This document shows positions 14,655-21,113 of a stretch of 24,673 nucleotides of DNA, piece after piece. The notes under the pieces were generated by a model. That model was not told where the DNA came from and did no database searches. It saw nothing but the letters and a program-made list of their open reading frames with translations. Numbering within the stretch: position 1 is the first letter of the stretch; each line of letters starts with the position of its first letter. A program made the translations under genes and the position numbers. Origin of the DNA: an uncultured Oscillibacter sp. (lineage in GTDB: Bacteria; Bacillota_A; Clostridia; Oscillospirales; Oscillospiraceae); NCBI GenBank assembly GCA_902462475.1, contig CABQCB010000002.1, positions 1-24,673 on the forward strand, read 5' to 3'.

Positions 14655-15830
14655 ATGGATTACGCGAAAGAATCCCTGCGGCTGCACTATGAGTGGAAGG
14701 GTAAGCTGGAGATGACCCCCCGGGCGGCGGTGGACTCCAAGGAGTCCCTGGCTCTGGCCTATACCCCCGGCGTGGCCCAGCCCTGCCTGGAGATCCAGAA
14801 GGATATCTCCAAGAGCTACGAGCTCACCCGCCGGTGGAACACGGTGGCGGTGGTCACCGATGGCTCCGCCGTGTTGGGCCTGGGCGATATCGGCCCCGAG
14901 GCAGGCATGCCGGTCATGGAGGGCAAGTGTGTGCTGTTCAAGGCCTTCGGCGACGTGGACGCCATCCCGCTGTGCGTCAAGAGCCACGATGTGGACGAGA
15001 TCGTCAACACGGTCTATCTGCTCTCCGGCTCCTTCGGCGGCGTGAATCTGGAGGACATTGCCGCACCCCGCTGCTTTGAGATCGAGCGCAAGCTGAAGGA
15101 AAAGTGCGACATCCCCATTTTCCACGATGACCAGCACGGCACGGCCATCATCACCCTGGCGGGCCTTTGGAACGCCCTGAAGGTGGTGGGCAAGAAGCTG
15201 GAGGATGTGAAGATCGTCATCAACGGCGCCGGCGCCGCCGCCATCTCCATCACCCGGCTGCTGCTGACCGCCGGCGCAAAGCACGTGACGTTGTGCGACC
15301 GCAAGGGCGCGCTGTACGCCGGCCGCGCCGAGGGCATGAACTGGATCAAGGAGGAGATCGCCCAGGTGACGAACCTGGAAAAGAAGGCAGGGTCTCTTGC
15401 GGACGTGCTGGCGGGGGCTGACGTGTTCATCGGCGTGTCCGCGCCCAACGCCGTCACCACGGATATGGTGAAGACCATGGCCAAGGACGCCGTCATCTTC
15501 GCCTGCGCCAACCCCACTCCCGAGATCTTCCCCGACGACGCCAAGGCCGGCGGCGCGGCGGTGGTGTCCACCGGCCGCAGCGACTACCCCAACCAGATCA
15601 ACAACGTGCTGGTGTTCCCCGGCGTGTTCCGGGGTGCCCTGGACGCCCGGGCCAGTGACATCAACGACGAGATGAAGCTGGCCGCGGCCCGGGCCATCGC
15701 GGAGCTCATCTCCGACGAGGAGCTCAGCGCGGACTACATCATCCCCGCGGCCTTCGATCCCCGGGTCAAGACCGCCGTGGCGGAGGCGGTGTGCCGCGCC
15801 GCCCACGACTCCGGCGTGGCCCGCATCTGA
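14655..15830 (+). CDS. Malic enzyme, short bacterial NAD(P)-dependent type
   Basis: This 391-residue enzyme oxidatively decarboxylates L-malate to pyruvate and CO2, yielding NADH or NADPH. Visible landmarks are [12 protein letters not shown] with the catalytic Tyr37, [11 protein letters not shown] with the conserved lysine Lys92, metal ligands in NLEDI (Glu133-Asp134) and FHDDQHGTA (Asp159), and a nucleotide-binding NGAGAAAIS (190-198). The ATG at 14655 is nine bases from AGGAG; the ATG at 14649 is only three bases away and is rejected. It follows the LarA-like gene with no terminator between, so they form an operon ending at a strong terminator. Cofactor preference cannot be settled by eye. 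The context suggests catabolic use of malate. Confidence 0.95.
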   Translation: MDYAKESLRLHYEWKGKLEMTPRAAVDSKESLALAYTPGVAQPCLEIQKDISKSYELTRRWNTVAVVTDGSAVLGLGDIGPEAGMPVMEGKCVLFKAFGDVDAIPLCVKSHDVDEIVNTVYLLSGSFGGVNLEDIAAPRCFEIERKLKEKCDIPIFHDDQHGTAIITLAGLWNALKVVGKKLEDVKIVINGAGAAAISITRLLLTAGAKHVTLCDRKGALYAGRAEGMNWIKEEIAQVTNLEKKAGSLADVLAGADVFIGVSAPNAVTTDMVKTMAKDAVIFACANPTPEIFPDDAKAGGAAVVSTGRSDYPNQINNVLVFPGVFRGALDARASDINDEMKLAAARAIAELISDEELSADYIIPAAFDPRVKTAVAEAVCRAAHDSGVARI

Positions 15831-15840
15831 AAAATGCAGG

Positions 15841-15880
15841 AAAAGCGCTCCGTTCCCAACTGGGAACGGAGCGCTTTTTT
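15841..15880. terminator. Bidirectional terminator between malic enzyme and the fabZ-like gene
   Basis: A 17-bp stem pairs AAAAGCGCTCCGTTCCC (15841-15857) with GGGAACGGAGCGCTTTT (15862-15878) around AACT. T6 lies on the plus side and A4 on the other, which suits two convergent genes. Confidence 0.92.
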
Positions 15881-15881
15881 G

Positions 15882-16325
15882 TCAGCGCATGGCGATGGTG
15901 ACCTCTGTCTCCGCCGCCAGCTCGCCGCGGACATGGACGGTGCAGCGGCAGGTGGCGATGGCCTTTTCCGGCCGCTCGCTGAGGAGCCGGGCCCGGATCT
16001 CCAGGGTGTCGCCGGGGAGGATCTTGCGCAGAAAGCGCACATTGTTGATCCCCAGAAACAGCGGCGTCTTGCCGGCGTAGACCGGCTTGCTCATGAGCAC
16101 CAGATCGGTGGCCTGTGCCGTGGCCTCCACCGTATACACGCCGGGCAGCACCGGCTCACCGGGGAAGTGGCCCCGGAAAATGTCCCGCTGAGGGTCTACC
16201 CAAAAGGTGGCCGTGATGGACTCGCCGGGCACCAGCTCGCTGGCCTCGTCAATGAGCAGCATGGGGTCCCGGTGGGGAAGGATGTCCATCACCTGCTGGT
16301 GCGTCAGGGAAATTGCTTTACACAT
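15882..16325 (-). CDS. fabZ: FabZ-like 3-hydroxyacyl-ACP dehydratase
   Basis: This 147-residue hot-dog-fold protein matches FabZ, which dehydrates 3-hydroxyacyl-ACP during fatty acid elongation. The motif HRDPMLLIDE (18-27) and the active site GHFPGEPVLPGVYTVEATAQ, with His53 and Glu67 at the spacing of the E. coli catalytic pair His54/Glu68, are intact. The start at 16325 has AGGAGG seven bases upstream; the longer reading from 16382 runs through the promoter region and is rejected. It is not in a fatty-acid operon here. It stands alone, converging on malic enzyme and diverging from an IclR regulator. It may therefore be an accessory dehydratase acting on another hydroxyacyl thioester. Family assignment is secure, the physiological substrate is not. 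Confidence 0.88.
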   Translation of the reverse strand: MCKAISLTHQQVMDILPHRDPMLLIDEASELVPGESITATFWVDPQRDIFRGHFPGEPVLPGVYTVEATAQATDLVLMSKPVYAGKTPLFLGINNVRFLRKILPGDTLEIRARLLSERPEKAIATCRCTVHVRGELAAETEVTIAMR

Positions 16326-16343
16326 AGAGATGCCTCCTGAAGA

Positions 16344-16359
16344 TGTGCCATAGGGCACA
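16344..16359. promoter_or_regulatory. Palindrome upstream of the fabZ-like gene, possible operator
   Basis: TGTGCC-ATAG-GGCACA is a perfect inverted repeat 18 bp upstream of the fabZ-like start, inside its leader or promoter. The same arms with another four-base centre occur at 12331-12346, inside the 3' end of lysR. A role for the divergent IclR protein is possible but unproven. Confidence 0.4.
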
Positions 16360-16407
16360 GACTTTTCCGTACTGTGGAACAAAATTCCGAAAATGTGCTA
16401 TAAAAGA

Positions 16408-16448
16408 TTCACAAGCCCACAGGCTTATGGTATACTCTTAACCATAAG
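16408..16448 (+). promoter_or_regulatory. iclR-type gene promoter with overlapping operator-like inverted repeat
   Basis: TTCACA (16408-16413) and TATACT (16431-16436) lie exactly 17 bp apart. An inverted repeat CTTATGGT (16424-16431) / ACCATAAG (16441-16448) with perfect 8-bp arms brackets the -10 and the expected transcription start. This is the position of an autorepressor site. Confidence 0.65.
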
Positions 16449-16450
16449 CA

Positions 16451-16480
16451 GGAATGTCCGCTTTGTCAAGCGGGCATTCC
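16451..16480 (+). other. Strong hairpin at the 5' end of the iclR-type mRNA
   Basis: GGAATGTCCGCTT (16451-16463) pairs with AAGCGGGCATTCC (16468-16480) as a 13-bp stem with one G-U pair and a TGTC loop. It begins about eight bases after the predicted transcription start and has no T-run. It could protect the 5' end of the message or act as a leader control element. Confidence 0.55.
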
Positions 16481-16516
16481 CATCGAGTTTTATGGAGAAG
16501 GGAAGGAAACGCGGCC

Positions 16517-17284
16517 ATGGCGAAAGAGCAGGTGTCCAGCATCCTCCGCGCTCTGCAGATCCTGGAGTGCTTCATGGATCGGGAGACGGAGTGGACGCTG
16601 AAGGAGTTGGTGGAGCATCTGGATATGCCCTCCACCACGGTGTTCCGGCAGGTATCCACCCTGGCGGACCGGCAGTATCTGGTGCAGGACCCTGTCCGCA
16701 AGAGCTACCGGGTGGGACCGCGGCTGATGCTGCTGGCCAGTGCCATTTTGGGCCAGTCGGACCTGAGGCGGGTGGCCCGGGCAGAGCTGGAGCATCTGAG
16801 CGATACGGTACAGGAGACCATCAACCTCAGCGTGCTGCTGGAGCGGGATATTTTCTATCTGGACAAGGTGGAGACCCACCGGTCCATCGTCTGCAACACG
16901 CAGATCGGCGGGCGGGCGCCGGCCTATGCCACCAGCAGCGGCAAGGTGATGCTCTCGTGCCAGGATGCCGCTTTTATTGACGACTACTGTGAGTGGATGC
17001 GCCGCAAGGCGCGGCCCCTGACGGACAGCACCATCACCGACCCGGACCGGCTGCGGGACGAGCTGGTGCAGGCCCGCCTCAACGGCTACGCCATGGACGT
17101 GGGTGAGATCGAGATCGGCCTGATCTGCGTGGCCGCGCCCATCTATGATATGAACCGCCGGGTGGTAGCGGCGGTGAGCATCTCCGGCCCGGATTACCGC
17201 ATGCGCCAGGACCAGGAGGACATGATCCGGGAGGTGCGGCAGACGGCCGCCAACATCTCCCGCCTGCTGGGCTACCGGCTGTAA
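16517..17284 (+). CDS. IclR-family transcriptional regulator
   Basis: This 255-residue regulator has an N-terminal winged helix-turn-helix (about 5-65, containing WTLKELVEHLDMPSTTVFRQ). An IclR effector-binding domain follows (about 75-250), including LLERDIFYLDKVET and the family segment GGRAPAYATSSGKVML. The ATG at 16517 has GGAAGGAAA about eight bases upstream. It diverges from the fabZ-like gene, and inverted repeats lie in the shared intergenic region. Autoregulation is suggested by the repeat over its own promoter. IclR effectors are usually small carboxylic acids or aromatic compounds, which fits the neighbourhood, but none can be named. Confidence 0.93.
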   Translation: MAKEQVSSILRALQILECFMDRETEWTLKELVEHLDMPSTTVFRQVSTLADRQYLVQDPVRKSYRVGPRLMLLASAILGQSDLRRVARAELEHLSDTVQETINLSVLLERDIFYLDKVETHRSIVCNTQIGGRAPAYATSSGKVMLSCQDAAFIDDYCEWMRRKARPLTDSTITDPDRLRDELVQARLNGYAMDVGEIEIGLICVAAPIYDMNRRVVAAVSISGPDYRMRQDQEDMIREVRQTAANISRLLGYRL

Positions 17285-17290
17285 GTGCGT

Positions 17291-17326
17291 AAAAAGAGCG
17301 CCCGCTCAGGCGGGCGCTCTTTTTTT
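17291..17326. terminator. Bidirectional terminator after the IclR gene
   Basis: GAGCGCCCGC (17296-17305) pairs with GCGGGCGCTC (17310-17319) around TCAG. A5 lies on one side and T7 on the other. It also serves the convergent minus-strand operon, whose last stop codon starts at 17331. Confidence 0.92.
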
Positions 17327-17328
17327 CA

Positions 17329-17832
17329 TCAGAAAAAGGACTCCAGAATATAGAGCTCCAGCATGGAGGAATCAAACAGCAGGTACAGGTGATTGCGGCT
17401 GTCCGAGGGGTCCGCGGCGGTGTACCAGAGGCACTTGTCCAGGTCCGGCCGCTGCCGCTCCGGAACGTCCAGATCGTCCATCAGCGCCTCCATCGCCTCC
17501 GCCGCGGCCACATCCGCCGGCGGGGCCTGCCAGGAAAGGGCGGACTCGATGCCGCTGCCCACGGCGTATTGCAGCACGTGATACCGCTCACCGTCCCCGT
17601 GGAAGCTGGGGCCGGAGTCCGTCTCGTAGACCGCCTCGCTGCTCTCCGGCAGGGAGAGATCCCAGTTTAGCTCCACCGTCGCGGTGTAGTCCCTGCGCTC
17701 CAGCAGCGGGCGAAGACTGCCGCCGGTCAGCAGCAGGAGCGATGCCAGAGCGCCGACGGTCAGGACCGCCGCGCCCAGAGCGGCCAGGCCCAAGGTCCTT
17801 CGGATCCGGGGCCGCAGCTGCCGGGCGGTCAT
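17329..17832 (-). CDS. Hypothetical membrane-anchored protein, last gene of the DUF4173 operon
   Basis: This 167-residue protein is not recognised. A basic N terminus is followed by one hydrophobic segment (about 14-36), so it is probably anchored with the remaining 130 residues outside the cell. The external part is acidic, has no obvious catalytic motif, and ends in a hydrophobic LYLLFDSSMLELYILESFF stretch. Its ATG overlaps the stop of the upstream gene (ATGA), so translation is coupled and the two products probably work together. It ends at a shared terminator. It may be an accessory subunit of the DUF4173 membrane protein; no function is claimed. Confidence 0.8.
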   Translation of the reverse strand: MTARQLRPRIRRTLGLAALGAAVLTVGALASLLLLTGGSLRPLLERRDYTATVELNWDLSLPESSEAVYETDSGPSFHGDGERYHVLQYAVGSGIESALSWQAPPADVAAAEAMEALMDDLDVPERQRPDLDKCLWYTAADPSDSRNHLYLLFDSSMLELYILESFF

Positions 17833-19364
17833 GCATCGCCTCCGGCAAGATAAGCGGACAGGGACCAGCTGCGCCAGTCGGCACAGTCCGCCCGGGCCTG
17901 GGCCTGCCGCCGGGCGATCACATCCGCCAGCGTCTCACCTTCGGAGGCATAGAGGCCCTCTGCCTCGTAGGTCCAGGCCGGGCGGCTCCCGTCCAGCCGC
18001 TCCAGCTGGGCCAGGGCGCCGTAGGAGAGGGACTCAGCCAGGTAAAAAACGCTGAGGGAGGAGCTCTCCCCGTCCAGATAGCGGTCCACCTGGTCTTTGG
18101 CCACCAGGTAGTCCACGGGGATGCAGTTGAGCACCAGCCATCCGCAAAGGGCGATGGGCACGGCCCGGCGCAGGAAATACCGCTCGGGACGGTGCAGCTT
18201 CCACAGGGCGCACAGGAAGAAAAGCGCCATCATGACCATGCCCCAGCCGGTGAGAAATCGCTTGAAGGAAAGACCGTAGGCACCGATATACAAGCCCATG
18301 CGCCAGGCGGCAGAGGCTAAAAGCAGAAAGCTCTCCAGGATCAGCACGGCGCCCAGGGCCCGCACCGCCGTCCACACCCGGCCGCCCCGGCGGCTCACGG
18401 CCAGGGCTGCCAGCAGCACGGTCAGGTTCACCACGGTGACGCCGGTCATCTGGAAAAAGCCGCTGCGGGCCCACTGGGCATAGCTCAGTCCCCGGCTGGC
18501 CAAGTAGTCCGCCCCGCCGAATAGCCCTGCGGACTGTACTGCCAAAAAGAGGAGATACAGCGCATCCAGTGCCGCCAGCACCAGGGCGGGGGCCAGGGGA
18601 TCGGTGAAGACGGGCTTGCTCTGCGTGGCCTTCAGCGGCGTGGGGTGGCCCAGGGCGTAAAGCAGGCTGAACACAAAGGGGAGGGCGGCCAGGGCCAGCA
18701 CCAACTTCCACAGGGTCTCATTCAGATGGGAGGAGACGAAGGTGCGCAGGCTGGCTGTGGCGGCGGCGAACAGGGCGTCGGCAGAGGAGAGCACGGGCAC
18801 CAGGATCGCCACCAGCACCAGCGCCATGACCCCGCCGGCCACCGCAGCCCCCAGACGGCGGGAGCGGTGCTCCTTGGGCGGCACCAGGGCGGCCCACGAC
18901 GCACCTAAGTGGCTGAAAAGTCCCCAGATCAGCAGCAAAAACCGCTCGCCCAGCATGCCGATCCGCCACCAGGGCAGGCGGCAGCAGCCGGCAAGGGACA
19001 GGGCGTGCAGAGGCAGGAGGAGCAGCAGCGCCAGGAAGTTCCACAGCCGGAAATACAGGCTGGAGCCGATGGCGAAGGATGCGCCCAGGGCCAGATTCAG
19101 ACCCAGCAGCAACAGATGGTTGCGTCCGGTGAAGGCCCGGCGGCCCAGAGCGAGGGCCAGCAGGGCGTACCAGCCCAGTGTAGATGCGAAGATGCCCAGG
19201 CCGTGGGGCCAGGCCCAGAGGATGGTGTCCTCTGCTAAGAAACACCAGAGGAAGGTGAGGGGCAGAAGCGCCCGCTCGCGGGCAGTGATGGACAGGGGAA
19301 CAGAGGCTTTTTGGGTAGGCTTCGCCGGCCCTCCCGGCGGCAGGGCTTGTTCAAATTGAGACAT
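17829..19364 (-). CDS. DUF4173-type polytopic membrane protein
   Basis: This 511-residue protein has around a dozen hydrophobic segments after a polar N terminus of about 28 residues. It ends in a soluble C-terminal tail rich in Glu, Arg and Ala. The segment LFGGADYLASRGLSYAQWA followed by RSGFFQMTGVTVVNL is characteristic of DUF4173/DUF4153-type membrane proteins of unknown function, common in Firmicutes next to small regulators. The ATG at 19364 has AAAAGGAG eight bases upstream; the TTG at 19370 is rejected. It is the third gene of a minus-strand operon behind DUF2975 and XRE genes and overlaps the following gene by four bases. A role in envelope sensing or transport is plausible but not shown. 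Confidence 0.82.
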   Translation of the reverse strand: MSQFEQALPPGGPAKPTQKASVPLSITARERALLPLTFLWCFLAEDTILWAWPHGLGIFASTLGWYALLALALGRRAFTGRNHLLLLGLNLALGASFAIGSSLYFRLWNFLALLLLLPLHALSLAGCCRLPWWRIGMLGERFLLLIWGLFSHLGASWAALVPPKEHRSRRLGAAVAGGVMALVLVAILVPVLSSADALFAAATASLRTFVSSHLNETLWKLVLALAALPFVFSLLYALGHPTPLKATQSKPVFTDPLAPALVLAALDALYLLFLAVQSAGLFGGADYLASRGLSYAQWARSGFFQMTGVTVVNLTVLLAALAVSRRGGRVWTAVRALGAVLILESFLLLASAAWRMGLYIGAYGLSFKRFLTGWGMVMMALFFLCALWKLHRPERYFLRRAVPIALCGWLVLNCIPVDYLVAKDQVDRYLDGESSSLSVFYLAESLSYGALAQLERLDGSRPAWTYEAEGLYASEGETLADVIARRQAQARADCADWRSWSLSAYLAGGDA

Positions 19365-19384
19365 ATGCAATTCTCCTTTTCAAA

Positions 19385-19407
19385 GCTGTCCGTCAAATAA
19401 GGACAGC
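19385..19407 (-). other. Intercistronic hairpin before the DUF4173 gene
   Basis: GCTGTCC (19385-19391) pairs with GGACAGC (19401-19407) across nine bases, with only TTT after it on the minus strand. It is too weak for a firm terminator call and may partly uncouple the DUF4173 gene from the two genes before it. Confidence 0.35.
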
Positions 19408-19429
19408 GGCACGTTTGCGGGACCGGCCC

Positions 19430-19648
19430 TCAGGGGGCCTTTTCCTCCGGTACATACTCCAGCAGATCTCCCGGCTGGCACTCCAGCGCGTCACAGATGG
19501 CCTCCAGGGTGGAAAAGCGGATGGCCTTTGCCTTGCTGTTTTTCAAGATGGACAGATTGGCCAGGGTGATGTCCACTTTCTCCGAAAGCTGGGAGAGGGT
19601 CATTTTCCGCCGGGCCAGCATCACGTCCAGATTCACCACGATCGCCAT
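19430..19648 (-). CDS. Small XRE-family (Cro/CI-type) regulator
   Basis: This 72-residue protein is essentially a single helix-turn-helix domain. It opens MAIVVNLDVMLARRKMTLSQ and continues LSEKVDITLANLSILKNSKAKAIRFSTL in two recognition-region halves, with the family ending CQPGDLLEY. It resembles the YozG type of minimal Cro/CI regulators. The ATG at 19648 has GAGGAGGG six bases upstream, overlapping the stop of the DUF2975 gene 11 bases earlier, so the pair is translationally linked. DUF2975 membrane protein plus small XRE regulator is a recurrent pair in Firmicutes. The regulator probably controls this operon, possibly held or released by the membrane partner. Confidence 0.9.
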   Translation of the reverse strand: MAIVVNLDVMLARRKMTLSQLSEKVDITLANLSILKNSKAKAIRFSTLEAICDALECQPGDLLEYVPEEKAP

Positions 19649-19659
19649 GCAGACCCTCC

Positions 19660-20256
19660 TCAAATCGTCAGGTCGTTTTCCGCCTTCATTTCGGCGGCCT
19701 GACGGAACAGAGCCGACATGACCAGGCACAAAAGCCCTGCCATGGCAAAAATAGGGACAAAAAGGGCATTATAAGTGACCAGGGGGAAGAGGGAACGGTA
19801 AAACCAGATGCTCCATCCGACCCGTATCGCTGCCGCCCCGGCGATCAAAAAGCAGCAGATCGCTGCCCGGCGCAGGGAAACGGCGTTTTCCGCCGAGAAG
19901 GGAGTGCCCCGCAGGATGGTCCGCAGCACCCGCCGTCCCTGCCAAAGGATGACGGCCGTACAGATGCCGGAGACCACCAGAAACAGTGTCAGCATCAAGG
20001 CCTTGGGGCTTTTCCAGCACCAGAACCAGGCGAGAAAGCTGGCGGCGGCACCTGCGGTCAAAATATCATCCTGGCCCGGATGAAAGAAATCACCCAGGTA
20101 AGAGACGACTCCACCCAGCAATCCGTACCCGTCCGACAGCTCCAGGGATACCACCGCCACGGGGACCAGATACAAAATGATGATGTTGCACACCAGGGCG
20201 ATCAGCACCAGGGCGTTCAGGACCCGGGCGATCTTACAGATCCGGGAAGATTCCAT
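19660..20256 (-). CDS. DUF2975 family membrane protein
   Basis: This 198-residue integral membrane protein has four hydrophobic segments (approximately 10-35, 65-95, 115-140 and 150-180). Between them is a cytoplasmic-looking loop VLRTILRGTPFSAENAVSLR that is typical of DUF2975. The ATG at 20256 is seven bases from AGGAGG; the ATG at 20262 lies only one base from it and is rejected. It opens a minus-strand operon that continues with the XRE regulator, and a well-formed promoter lies just upstream. Function is unknown; partnership with the adjacent regulator is inferred from gene order. Confidence 0.85.
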   Translation of the reverse strand: MESSRICKIARVLNALVLIALVCNIIILYLVPVAVVSLELSDGYGLLGGVVSYLGDFFHPGQDDILTAGAAASFLAWFWCWKSPKALMLTLFLVVSGICTAVILWQGRRVLRTILRGTPFSAENAVSLRRAAICCFLIAGAAAIRVGWSIWFYRSLFPLVTYNALFVPIFAMAGLLCLVMSALFRQAAEMKAENDLTI

Positions 20257-20280
20257 GGACATTCCTCCTTTACTATGGGC

Positions 20281-20309
20281 ATCGTAGCACGGCACATATC
20301 GAAAGTCAA
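20281..20309 (-). promoter_or_regulatory. Housekeeping promoter of the DUF2975 operon
   Basis: On the minus strand TTGACT (20309-20304) and TACGAT (20286-20281) are 17 bp apart, placing the start of transcription near 20274, just before the ribosome site. The first ten bases, TTGACTTTCG, are shared with the small-RNA promoter at 20506. Confidence 0.75.
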
Positions 20310-20368
20310 TCTTTTTTTATCGTTTTTCAATAAAATATCAATAGGGGGAGGGGCGCGGCGCCCGGGAC

Positions 20369-20413
20369 AAAAAACAGGAAAGCGGGCAGCCGTTCGGCTG
20401 CCCGCTTTTCTGT
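20369..20413 (-). terminator. Terminator of the candidate small RNA
   Basis: The core stem AGCGGGCAGCC (20381-20391) pairs with GGCTGCCCGCT (20396-20406) around GTTC and extends to about 18 bp (20374-20413, one G-U). On the minus strand it is followed by T6. It lies between two divergent genes, where no coding transcript is known to need it. Confidence 0.85.
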
Positions 20414-20471
20414 ATGATATAGAGAAAGGAGAGGGAAAATGTTGCCTGGATCACAAGCATCTCTGCTTGAT
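20369..20471 (-). ncRNA. Candidate small RNA of about 100 nt
   Basis: A strong minus-strand promoter (20506-20478) fires toward a strong intrinsic terminator (20413-20369) with no convincing gene between, predicting a transcript of about 103 nt. It would contain a 5' hairpin (CAAGCA-GAGA-TGCTTG, about 20468-20453). A single-stranded pyrimidine tract (TTTTCCCTCTCC then TTTCTC, about 20438-20421) follows, then the terminator stem. The pyrimidine tract is complementary to Shine-Dalgarno sequences, as in UCCC-motif regulatory RNAs of Firmicutes (family analogy only). No known RNA family is recognised. Confidence 0.5.
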
Positions 20472-20477
20472 GAGTTC

Positions 20478-20506
20478 ATGATACCCACACCGGGAGCGAA
20501 AGTCAA
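20478..20506 (-). promoter_or_regulatory. Promoter of the candidate small RNA
   Basis: TTGACT (20506-20501) and TATCAT (20483-20478) on the minus strand are separated by exactly 17 bp, a near-consensus housekeeping promoter. The DNA between it and the marR promoter (20507-20600) shows no other feature. Confidence 0.7.
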
Positions 20507-20600
20507 CAGGTCCGGGATAAGCTTCACAATTTGTTTACAACCCATGCGTTTTTCCGGAATTTCATTCATAAACTGTTCAAAAATATTGGCAATATGAACA

Positions 20601-20657
20601 TTGCATTTTCTCCGGCACCATGGTAGTATTTAGCATGCTAATATTTAGCAGGCTAAA
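20601..20657 (+). promoter_or_regulatory. marR promoter with two tandem palindromic operators
   Basis: TTGCAT (20601-20606) and TAGTAT (20624-20629) are 17 bp apart. Immediately after the -10 come TTAGCATGCTAA (20630-20641), a perfect palindrome, and TTTAGC-AG-GCTAAA (20644-20657). Their centres are 15 bp apart and cover the transcription start, as expected for MarR autorepression. Confidence 0.75.
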
Positions 20658-20675
20658 TGAAACGGGAGGTGCGTC

Positions 20676-21113
20676 ATGCAGCAGATCAACGCGCTGGCGC
20701 CACAGATGGGGCATGCGGCCCAACTGGCAAGGAGCAGACTGGAAGCACGGCTGAGTCAATACGACGTAACACCGGTGCAGACCCATGTGCTGCTGTACCT
20801 GGCTCACCACGGCGGGCAGGCGCCCCAGTGCCAGCTGACTGCCTTTTTGAAGGTGAAACCGTCCACAGCCAACGGCATTTTGGACCGCCTGGAGGAAAAG
20901 GGCATGGTGGAGCGCAGCGTCAGCGGCGCGGATGCACGCCGCCGCTTCATTACCCTCACGGACAAGGGAAGAGAGCAGCAGGCCCTGTTCCGCAAGAACT
21001 TTCGGGCGGCGGAGGAGCGCATGCTGCGGGGCCTGACCCCGGAGGAAGTGGAGACGTTCCGCTCCCTGCTGGGGCGCATCATACAAAATCTGGAGGAGGA
21101 TCAGAACCCATGA
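20676..21113 (+). CDS. MarR-family transcriptional regulator of the ABC exporter
   Basis: This 145-residue winged helix protein has the MarR layout: N-terminal dimerisation helix, HTH around LTAFLKVKPSTANGILDRLE (65-84), and the wing with ADARRRFITLTDKGRE (about 95-110). C-terminal dimer helices complete it. The ATG at 20676 follows GGGAGGTG. Its stop overlaps the start of the ABC exporter gene (ATGA), so the three genes marR-ABC-ABC are one translationally coupled unit. Twin palindromes over its promoter suggest it represses the whole operon until a toxic compound or other ligand binds. The ligand is unknown. Confidence 0.93.
   Translation: MQQINALAPQMGHAAQLARSRLEARLSQYDVTPVQTHVLLYLAHHGGQAPQCQLTAFLKVKPSTANGILDRLEEKGMVERSVSGADARRRFITLTDKGREQQALFRKNFRAAEERMLRGLTPEEVETFRSLLGRIIQNLEEDQNP

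Noticed and set aside
20327..20569. 80-codon minus-strand frame over the small-RNA region
   Set aside because: The frame runs through both the promoter and the terminator stem of the small RNA, has no ribosome site and encodes no recognisable protein.
20439..20597. Possible 52-residue plus-strand protein starting after GGAGAGGGAAAATG
   Set aside because: The apparent ribosome site is the complement of the pyrimidine tract of the candidate small RNA. The product has no recognisable pattern and there is no good plus-strand promoter. The small RNA explanation is preferred.
20585..20606. TTGGCA...TTGCA before marR as another sigma-54 promoter
   Set aside because: The GG-to-GC spacing is 13 bases instead of 10, which is not tolerated by sigma-54.
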